A DNA stretch of 64,000 nt from Kuschelorhynchus macadamiae (lineage: Eukaryota > Arthropoda > Insecta > Coleoptera > Curculionidae), in assembly GCA_030620095.1 (NCBI GenBank), contig JAUTXW010000207.1:62001-126000 (forward strand), written 5' to 3'. Position numbers and translations under genes: made by a program. This document shows, in pieces, positions 55,645 through 64,000 of the stretch. Every line of letters starts with the position of its first letter. Within the stretch, counting starts at the first letter, position 1. The notes under the pieces were generated by a model. It was given only the letters and a program-made list of their open reading frames with translations. It was not told where the DNA came from and did not search any database.

Positions 55645-56479
55645 CTCTAATAACGGTTAAAAGTTATTGTTTAATAATAATAATAGTAACCAAAAATTCT
55701 ATTTATTTGCGAATTTAAAATTAAAGTATAGGGTAGATTTTTGAGTTAAAAATTGTCACAAAAACAACTATTTAAGTAATATCTTCTTTACTATTTATTT
55801 TTGATAAAATTGTATAGAAATGAATTAAACTTTTATAGAACTGGAAATAAAAGAAAAATTTGCGTACAACTGACATTTAAAATTTAATGAAAAACTTGAA
55901 AATTATAAGACTATGGACAAATCCCGTATATGAAAAAAATATGCATCTCCCTAGGGCACGTATTTTCCTAATTTATATTCATCAGAAAATATTTATAATT
56001 TTCGAGAGATTTCACTTTTTCTGATTTTCGATCAATATTTTAGAGGGGTTATTACCTGCATTCAAAACGTAAAAAGTTTTAAAATACGGAATTATAATTA
56101 ATATACCTAATTAGCATAATTTTCCTTTTACGAATCTAAGTTTAATAGCCGGATATGACACAGACCGCAAGCAAAAGGTTGCTTAATTTATATCTTTTTT
56201 GCGAGTGTGATAATTTTCGAATTGATTCTCTTTACTATTAACATAACCTTTACGGCTATGTTTTGATTAACAAACGTTCGATTCAGATCTTACAGTAAAA
56301 AAGATATGTGTTGCATAAGTTTGCTCCAAATACCAAATAAAACTTCAAATAAAGTAATGGTAACGAAAAATAACACTAAAACTAAGTGTTGTTTTGTTTG
56401 ACAGTAAAAAAACAAATTAAATATACATATCCGGTATCAAATGTGGTACAGAAAAATTTTCAAACTACAGAGACTTCTC
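55645..56479. other. No gene seen
   Basis: AT-rich non-coding DNA between the nested element and the next transposase-like gene. Confidence 0.3.
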
Positions 56480-57410
56480 AGCTGATTTGCAAACTAACGA
56501 TGTATTTTTGTTATGGCTTCGCGTAATAGTGATTTTCCTGTTCTTCTGGAATTGAAAATGCCATTGCCCTGGTTGTCTAAGAATGCCATTTGAATACGCT
56601 TTCCAATTCTTAACGGAGAACCATTCTCCCAATTGTATGGCTGTTGTGTATTCTTTTATTACATTGATATAATTTTTCGGAGCTTCATTAACACTTTTCT
56701 TTTTTAACGCTCTCTAACACCCGGTCCGGGTGTGTGATAATGTTGAAATCACCTGGCAGATTGTAAAATTATACTACTAGTAAGCAGCTTGTTCGGGGAC
56801 TTTGGGAAGTACCTTCTTTTGGCAGTCATAGCTATATGTCAGAGAATTAGGTTTTTCGAGGCGGAGTTGTACATAAAAAACATTGCTCAAATTTTGTGTA
56901 CTTTTTGCTGGAGTTTTCTTTTTTGCCTTATCCTTCTCTAAGAATATTTTTTCAATGCAACAGCAGGTCGAGCATTTTTCCAAATAAGGACCGTTCTAAA
57001 ATATTCATAATGAACAGAAATGTCATCGTTTTGGTACTGTTCGTTATACATGGACCATGTTTTTGTAATATTTAACTCACTAGGAAATACTACCGTTTTA
57101 AATTTTTGCGACGTGTGTAGTGGATTTGTACCGGCCTAAATGTTTTAACAAATTCTTTAATTAACTGGCGCTTCGGTTGGTATTTTACGGACGGTTTAGC
57201 GTAACCCCAGTTTCTAAATATTTTTGACAAATCTGTTGACTCTGTCCCTTTTCTCTTGCACAATGGACAAAAATGCAGCTCTAAAAACTCATACATTTTC
57301 AATAGCCGCATTCCGTTGCTTAGGCAGATAAAAGTTAGTACTCACGTTTCTCCTTTTGTCGATAACTTCGGAAACCATTTTTCTTTCAGTTGAAGATTAT
57401 AATTTTGCTT
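56480..57410 (-). pseudogene. Second DUF7869-related gene fragment
   Basis: Minus-strand reading gives ILHFCPLCKRKG-like Cys motif near 57270, a basic stretch (KYQPKRQLIKEFVKTF), and KCSTCCCIEKIFLEKDKAKK. Then comes VFYVQLRLEKPNSLTYSYDC, QKKVLPKVPEQAAY. After decayed sequence it gives GEWFSVKNWKAYSNGILRQP, GQWHFQFQKNRKIT. The block YDxQK.LPKVP.QAAYY parallels FDLMKTLPTA...YYKRQLW in the Polinton's target gene, so both look like one broad family. The gene is broken and incomplete. Confidence 0.45.
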
Positions 57411-57749
57411 TCATTGTAAATCCGCTTTTTGGTAATATCTTTCATGAATTTTGGAAATATGTTGCATAGCCAATTCAGAACAGTGGAAAATGCCATTTTG
57501 ATTACACTCTGGCTTCTACCTATCTATACTTCTTTTGATACATACCTGCAATGAAAAAAAAAGCTGTAAAGTGAAATGTGTGATAAAACTGAGATCATTC
57601 CTTAGCATTTTGCTTAACAAAAGTACTTACCTTGCTTTCTTAGCAATAATTTTCTTCCATGTTTCTGGTCGACTTTGCCTTTTTCTTGACAACGGAGGCT
57701 CAGTCTCTATAGGATCACATTATTCTAAAGACATTTTAAAGAACTGTAG

Positions 57750-59838
57750 TTAAAAACAATCTAGCACCTGTCCAGGATAGTATTGGTTTTCATAAGAAAC
57801 TATCACATAGCATTGTTTCTCATATTCCGTCGGAAAATTTAAATATTTTCCATTTTTGTCATCCGTATCTGTATTTAAAGCTAAAGATTTTCTGTCAGTG
57901 TTTATAGCTTCTTTATTTCTTTGTTTTGGTTTTCGCACTATTTTTTTGTTTAATTTCGTTTCTTGTAACTTAATTTTTCGTTGAAACTTGATATGTTCTA
58001 AAGCTTGTTTCTTTTCTGCCTGTCTTCTGTGGTTTTCTGGCCAAAGCCCAGAAGATGCTACAAGAGGAAGCTGTACTTTTTTCTCTATTTCTGTTTTAGG
58101 AGTCTCAGGCCAATGTAATAGTGTTTTAAATGGGGTTGGTATCCCATCAGGTGCATTATTTTGACTTTCAACATCAGACTTTGGCATTGATCCTGCATTT
58201 TCGGACAAAAGTGAGCTGTGTTCCTTTTTTAATTGTTCTATTGCTGGTGCTAGTGGTCTTTCTACAGAATTTTTCTGAGTGACAGAAGGCGGCATTATTT
58301 TAATATCAGCCACTATGTTTATTTTTTATCTGTATCATTTTCTGTCAAAAGTGGGATGTTTTATTTTTCTACTTCTTCTATTGTTGGCACTAGTTGTATT
58401 TCTACAGTTGACTAATAGAAAGCGGCTCTATTTTAATATCAGACACTATATTTATTTTTTATCTTTATCATTTTTGGTCAAAAATGGGATATTTTCTTTT
58501 TCCATTTTTTTCTATTGTTGGTGCTAGTTCTATTTCTACACAATTTTCATTATTGACAGAAAGCGGCAATATTTTAATATCAGACATTATGTTTATTTTT
58601 TATCTGTATATTTTTTTTAGTTTTTTCGCAGTCATTTAGAATCTCATTTACCCAGTTGGCTTCGAATATATAACTGTCATTATTTATGATGAGATCTGAA
58701 AGCTTTGAGTTGTTAGGAAGTTTATTCAATCGAATCATTTATGGTTTTTGAATGCTCGAGCATATCAATAATTTCTATATCCACATTATTCGTAGCTTTT
58801 CTAAAGCCATTCGGGCCTTTCCATAATTGAAACAATTATGTATCTTCTACAGAACAAATCTATATATTACATGCTTGAAACAATTTCAGTTTTTCTTCCC
58901 CCCCCCCTATTCTTTTGTTAAGTCTCGCACAGAAGTTGTGTTCAACCTTATCTTTTACATCAACAGCGTGTTCATCTTTCCAACGAATTTTTAAAGGATG
59001 GAAAAAAGGCCACGTCCCTGGGTTGCAGGATAAACGTGGAATTAGAATATAAGACCACAAGTAATCCCATGGGTATTGCAAAATTCGCTTAGTGGTAACG
59101 TCAGGTGCGATGAATGACCATCCAAAAAAAGTATAACAGGTAATTTAATATTATTGTTCCGTAGCCACATATAAAACTTATTTGATATGTACATAAAAAA
59201 AGATTCATCTGTGATCCATCCGTTTTCACTTTTGTCTATTGCCCAGGACGCAGGAACAGAAGCTGCGATGCTGGTTGGAATTCTTGCACATGAACTACCA
59301 TGGGTACATTTTCTCTGATAAGTGTGGTGATCTATCGCTGACGCTGACTCGATTGTAAATTGTTTCATCTCCCTTTCTGGCAAGCACTTTTGATCCTTGT
59401 GGATTCAAAAAGAAAGCGTCTATGTTGAAGACTCGACTAGGGTCATTGGTAATTTCTAAAAAGTTGTTTTCTTCGAGATATTTTTTAACTTCCTGAAACC
59501 ATAGAGGAATATTTTCTTCCGATGCTTCGACTAGATGTTAAGTTTTGAGATATTCTCTCACTAATCTCGGGATGCCAATAAATACTCCTTGGTAATTAAG
59601 AAACCTTTTTTGTCATGTATAAAAGCCATTGAACCAAGCCATTTTCTTCTTTAGTCGTAAGGTATGTTAGAAGACCTATTTTTCTTTGTTCTGGATATTT
59701 TTTAATCTTTTTGTAATGTAAGGTGGTACGAGGAACTTCGTATTGCTTGCTGGCCTCTGATATATTCATGGCATTTTTTACTGCCTGAAGAGCCTTTTCC
59801 ATCGATTCTTCGGAGAATTTTAATATTTTATTGTCCAT
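57750..59838 (-). pseudogene. Tigger-like transposase, degenerate
   Basis: ATG 59838 starts MDNKILKFSEESMEKALQAV with a Psq-type helix-turn-helix (NISEASKQYEVPRTTLHYKK). Broken frames continue EVKKYLEENNFLEIT, then VFNIDAFFLNPQG, where the usual first catalytic DE reads DA. ITDESFFMYISNKFYMWLRN and VILFLDGHSSHLTL (second Asp) follow, then KIRWKDEHAVDVKDKVEHNF. 58313-57750 is the C-terminal region (FKTLLHWPETPKTEIEKKV, LWPENHRRQAEKK) ending in QCYVIVSYENQYYPGQVLD. The third catalytic segment is lost. The start of the C-terminal region is triplicated. Confidence 0.65.
58236..58612. repeat. Three tandem diverged copies of about 135 bp
   Basis: Units start near 58236, 58375 and 58508. They share CTATTG(T/C)TGG(T/C)(G/A)CTAGT, TTTCTACA, GA(C/A)AGAA(A/G)GCGGC, ATTTTAATATCAG and TTTATTTTTTATCT. 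On the minus strand each encodes a version of M(A/S)DIKI.P.SV followed by a PTIE or PAIE block. The middle copy has stop codons. Confidence 0.75.
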
Positions 59839-61499
59839 TCTTCCTAAAATAGACAAAAATTGAATTTTCATAGCTCTCATGTATTATTGTCAGTTATTGG
59901 TGCCCCTTAAAAATCAATTATTGAACCAGTGTAGAAATATTGATTTTGATTACTCCAATATCTGACATTTAATAAATAAAACCTAAAAATAGCAAAACCA
60001 TCTAAAAAAAACGTAAAAACTAAGACAAAAATATACTAATGTTCAAACAAGAAATGCATACTCACTTTTTAAAGAAATTTACAAGATGATACATGCTTTT
60101 TAATAACACCACTTTCTTAACGAAACCGTTGACGATGCCCACGCCATTAATGCTAAACAACAACTGTAGTGGTGCTAACATCAAATTTCGGATTGAACGC
60201 GGTGTGTTTGTAAATTACCCGCAGCCTAATATCTAATTACTCGCATTTTACTCACATGAATGAAATTAGAATGTAAAGTATCAAAATGATGAAACTATAA
60301 AATTTTATTAATTCATTAATAATAAGAATGAAAATACCAATTTCGAGCGAACTTTTGTGGTCGAAGTAATTTCGATAGGACGAACGAAGGGCTTTTATTA
60401 AGACCCGGGCCAACCAACATTGCCAAATTTTCTATAGATACAATTTTCATTGGGATTTTGTGGCAAAACCATACCAAGACATCAAAGACCAGCAGGGAAA
60501 ACATGACCAATCGACAATTTGTCGATCGATATTTCAAACACGATTGCGGACATGTCGATTCGGGCGTTATTTGTCACCAACTGCAATCGCATTTTGAAAA
60601 TCGAGATACACTCGGGTAATTTCGGCCAATCCACAGAGAAGCTACTATTGTTCCTAAAAACATTGACTCATATTGCAAGGGATCAAAATTTTTACAAAAA
60701 ATATGATCTATTTAGAGGTTATTTTTCGCGGTTGTTTTAAAACTACAATATTTTAGGCATAGTTAATTGGCAGATCCAATATATTCTAGAAATCTCAAGG
60801 TGTATTGCAAAACATTTAAGTATTGTATGTTCAAGTTTCACAAGCCGAGAACACAAAACTAATTATAAAAAATCATTTAAAAAATTTCTTATTATGGTGC
60901 AATTAGGACAATCGGTTGCAGGTCTATCCCTGCATTAACATATATTAACATCAGCTACACAGAAAAAAAATTTGCATCCGAAATGGTCTTTATTCTTTAA
61001 ATATTCAATTTATCCTATTAGTAAAAAACGTCGATCGTTGTTTGAGGAAGTAATGACGATAGTTTACTCTTACACGTAATTATATAATTTTCAGAGCTCA
61101 AAGGTCAATGCTTTACCTTCAAGGAAACAAACACTGCCGCAGTTCGTAAGTTTTCCTTCAAGTCATTTTTATGGGGATAGAGTAATAAAATACCGTTTTT
61201 TTCCTTTGGTTATGTATGCTTGAAAATTTCAGTAGTATGCATAAGATTTATTGTCCGTCCAAAATACTGATTCTGCGTACCAATGGCTTTAGGAAAAGAA
61301 AAACTGTCTCTCTGGCTGGAGTAGATTTTCTTATTCCAACTACTAAAAATCTCACACACAGTCATTAAAAATCGGTAAATTCCTTTACCCGGAATTCCCT
61401 CGTTATGAATTATTACTTTTATTGAGAAGAATGAAGTATGATCCAAGTTAGTTCAGTACATAATCACAGTATATATGTGTTACATATACTGTGTCTGCA
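59839..61499. other. No gene seen
   Basis: Mixed AT-rich DNA. ORFs here are short and do not resemble known families. The patch 60340-60660 has more balanced base composition, but no coding pattern I can defend. Confidence 0.3.
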
Positions 61500-61760
61500 T
61501 TTTTATTGGACGCCATTTTGTTCCATTATATTGGATTTCTACCAATATTTTTACCATTTCCTTTCTACCTATGCCACACTTGACTTTTGAGCATATTTTA
61601 AGTATATATTAAGTATCCCATATTCACATTTAATTTGTCTGCAAAATTTAAAATCAAATGAAGATTTTTTTACGTTGTTTTTTTAAAAATTTTATTTGGC
61701 CGTCATTTTGTTTCACAATCTAAAATTCAAACACATATTATCAGTCTTTACCTACTCCGT
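61500..61760. repeat. Interspersed repeat, GCCATTTTGTT family
   Basis: Two related units (about 61508-61560 and 61697-61735) share GGC(C/G)(A/G)(T/C)CATTTTGTT followed by an ATT-rich stretch. A third related unit lies at about 63115-63140. It is probably part of a dispersed repeat such as a SINE or LINE tail. Confidence 0.45.
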
Positions 61761-61795
61761 TGGTTCGCAATATCCCAAATATTAAGTTTCTGAAT

Positions 61796-62286
61796 GGTTT
61801 CATAAACGATCCTCTTGTTGTTATGTGAGTGTGGTGTATTATTTGGGGTTAAAATCCAGTAAAAATACAAAGGCCCCTTTTTAAATTGCCGATGTTTCCC
61901 CGATTTACTGTTGCATCCTCAGAACACAGATTTTATATCCTGCATGAAACCCATATTAGTCTTTACATACTCCATTGGTCTGCATATATTTCCTAACCCC
62001 AAATAACACAACACTCTAACATAACAACAAGAAGATCGTTAACGAAAACTATTTAGAAATTTAATATCTGCGAACCAACGGAGTAGATAAAGATGATAAT
62101 ATTGGTGTCATAAAGGATATAAAATTTATGTGCCCTGAACTTTTTTACTGGATCCTAACCCCAAATAATACACCACTCTAACAAAAACAAAAGGATCGTT
62201 AACAAAAACCATTGAGAAACCTAGTATCTGGGAAATATCTGCAGACCAACGTAATAGGTAAAGACTGATAATATAGGCTTCATGGA

Positions 62287-62343
<57 letters not shown>

Positions 62344-62860
62344 TATATATATAAAGAGGATGTAACAATAGAGTAGCGAAAGGTCGACAATTTAAAGAAA
62401 AAGACATTTGTTTTTTTTACTGGATCCTAACCCCAAATAATACTCCACTCTATCATAAAAACAAGAGGATCGTTAACGGAAACCTGTAAGAAACTTAATA
62501 TATGGGAAAGATCTGCGGACAAACGGAATATGTATAAAGACTGTTGGTATGGGTTTCATGCTTGATATAGAATTTATATGTGTCCTGAAGATGCAACATT
62601 AAAGTTGCGAAACGTCGACTATTTAAAAATAGTATTTTGTTTTTTACTGGATCCTAATCCCAAATAATATACCACTCTAACATAACATTAAAAGGATTGT
62701 TAACAGAAACCATAATTAATATCTGGATAATATATAATGTCTATATATGTGTCCTGGGGATGCAACAATTAAGTTGCGAAACGTTGAAAATTTAAAAAAA
62801 TACTTGTTTTTTTACTGGATCTTAACCCCAAATAATACACCACTTTAACAAACATTTTTT
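61796..62860. repeat. Satellite-like field of GGATCCTAACCCCAAATAAT repeats
   Basis: Five direct copies of CTGGATCCTAACCCCAAATA followed by ATAC(A/T)CCACTCTAACA and GGATCGTTAAC start near 61989, 62148, 62420, 62647 and 62815. An inverted copy lies at 61801-61863. Unit length varies from about 160 to 270 bp. Several units end with GATGCAACA(A/T)TAAAGTTGCGAAACGT. A (TA)n run at 62287-62342 interrupts the second unit. Confidence 0.8.
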
Positions 62861-63300
62861 AACATTGATTCGCCATATCGGATTTTTATCAAAATATTAT
62901 TAGGCCCTCCCCATATGACCCTTAATTTTTGGCCAAAATTTGAAGTCAGTCGGGTAAGAAGTATTTCAGCTATGTCGCGAACTGACACACAGACCGACAA
63001 ACGGACCGAGACGGAGTTGATAAAACATGTTTTTTGACATCAAGGGACGCTAAAACGTGAAGATATGTAAATCCTGAGAGGGTGATTTTCGTCAAGATTA
63101 CAAAAATTTATTTGGCCGAAATTTTGTTCTGCCATCTTGAATTAGTAACACAGTTTTACTAGTTGAGCCCTATACCACAATTAGTTATGGCACACAGTTT
63201 GAAATCAATCCATTAAGTAGTTTTTTCAGGCTGAATCTTTAAATATTTTATTATACCGCCAATAGCCGAACAATAGCCTCAGTTTTTGGTCTTCCAGATG
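62861..63300. repeat. Dispersed repeat tail with ACAGACCGACAAACGG motif
   Basis: The stretch includes GGCCAAAATTTGAAGTCAGTC, a run of ACAGACCGACAAACGGACCG, and AAAACATGTTTTTTGACATC. This arrangement is common in multi-copy insect repeats. No ORF is seen. Confidence 0.4.
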
Positions 63301-63550
63301 AATACTTTTTTTCAGATACGTTTTTAATTATTTGCGATATACAATTAATCGACCTGAAAGAGTGGTTATGCCTAATTGAATGATAAGCAAAAAGTGCATC
63401 AACGGTCGTTAACTTTTCTTCAACGTTTTATTACAAAAATATCTGTTAGCTGTTTGGAATTGCTTGCTTTTCTGTCATTGGTTTTATGTTTTTCCGAATT
63501 TATGTGTTGTACGATATCACCATTCCCACTATGCGCGACAGAAACACAGG

Positions 63551-63757
63551 AGTTATGTAGCCAGAAAAGCCCTTATCTGTATATAACTTATCTACGTTGT
63601 TTACCTTACCTTAGCATATAAATAGGGCTCTTTTCCTAACAGCGTCACTTAATTTTCGTATTTCATGTAGTTAAGTCCTTACTGTATAATTTTAGATGTT
63701 TATTTGTTAATAAAATTTGTTTTTAAAAACAAAGTTAAAGGATTAAGTTGTTTAACT
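63551..63757 (+). repeat. Probable 5' LTR of an LTR retrotransposon running off the window
   Basis: The segment starts AGTTATG and ends TTTAACT, the inverted AGTTA...TAACT ends common in Gypsy LTRs. It holds a TATA box (CATATAAATAGGGC, about 63615) and a poly-A signal (AATAAA, about 63711) in the right order. Directly after it comes AGCGCAGTCGTAACGGATCC, resembling the GCGCAGTCGGTAGGATC-type primer-binding site of some Gypsy elements. The rest of the window would be leader. The matching 3' LTR lies outside, so this is unproved. Confidence 0.45.
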
Positions 63758-64000
63758 AGCGCAGTCGTAACGGATCCTTGAAGTCCAGCAAAAGTGAGCT
63801 TAGAAGGTGCATAGTGCAAACTTCCTGAGACAAGCTGCCTGGTTGTTGGGTTTAACCATTAATCAAGGAAGATCCAACCCCATCCATTAGTAGGAAAGGA
63901 AAGGTACAGCTACTTCGGAGGAACCGAGAGTAAGATAATATTTCCTTTCCAAACCTTTGATTTTTGTAAATTGGTATATGATTTTAACTTTTTATTAGGT

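Noticed and set aside
60316..60740. Two overlapping 73-aa ORFs on opposite strands
   Set aside because: They overlap on opposite strands without recognisable motifs; at most one could be real, and neither is supported.
62126..62407. 93-aa ORF with a long Ile-Tyr repeat
   Set aside because: It is translation of a (TA)n microsatellite inside a satellite repeat.

Overview
The window is AT-rich eukaryotic DNA built almost wholly of transposable elements. The repertoire is that of an insect or another arthropod: Transib, PIF/Harbinger, mariner, Tigger/pogo, hAT, a MULE-like gene, a Jockey/CR1-like LINE, Copia, an env-bearing Gypsy, and a Maverick/Polinton with insect-type proteins. Introns are short with GT..AG ends. 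I see no convincing single-copy host gene, rRNA, tRNA or CRISPR. The species cannot be named from this sequence alone.

Layout. 1-2.4 kb: part of a PIF/Harbinger element whose two genes lie on opposite strands with interlocking exons. 2.6-5.0 kb: a RAG1-like Transib transposase with a short first exon, broken at three places. 6.2-6.9 kb: a mariner relic. 7.9-8.3 kb: a Tigger fragment. 8.3-17 kb: a minus-strand Gypsy element (gag, protease, RT, integrase, baculovirus-F-like env), with a 2.65 kb Tigger element inserted at a TA inside gag. 17.1-17.85 kb: two back-to-back small paralogous ORFs of unknown function. 19.7-21.6 kb: LINE. 22.8-24.7 kb: Tigger scraps. 27.7-30.3 kb: Copia. 33.1-34.9 kb: hAT. 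36.4-37.5 kb: MULE-like.

The centrepiece is 37.8-55.6 kb. A DNA transposon with its own inverted ends carries a two-exon gene of an insect-expanded DDE-like family (DUF7869-type from memory). Into that gene a 15.1 kb Polinton (38449-53570) has inserted. It has long inverted terminal repeats starting AG/ending CT and a perfect 6-bp target duplication, GCTGTC. Removing it rejoins the host ORF in frame. The Polinton carries the standard set: retroviral-type integrase, packaging ATPase, adenain-like protease, penton-like and major capsid proteins, pX-like core protein, a phospholipase A2-type protein and protein-primed-type DNA polymerase B. It also carries less usual cargo: a two-exon nucleotidyltransferase-fold gene, two copies of a DEDD-exonuclease-like gene, zinc-finger micro-ORFs, and an iteron-like array in front of the polymerase gene. 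Every core gene has at least one lesion. These include loss of the integrase catalytic Glu and of the polymerase motif A Asp, so it is a fossil.

56.5-59.9 kb holds a second gene related to the Polinton's target and another Tigger gene with a triplicated start. 61.5-63.3 kb is a repeat field. The window ends in the probable 5' LTR and leader of another LTR retrotransposon.
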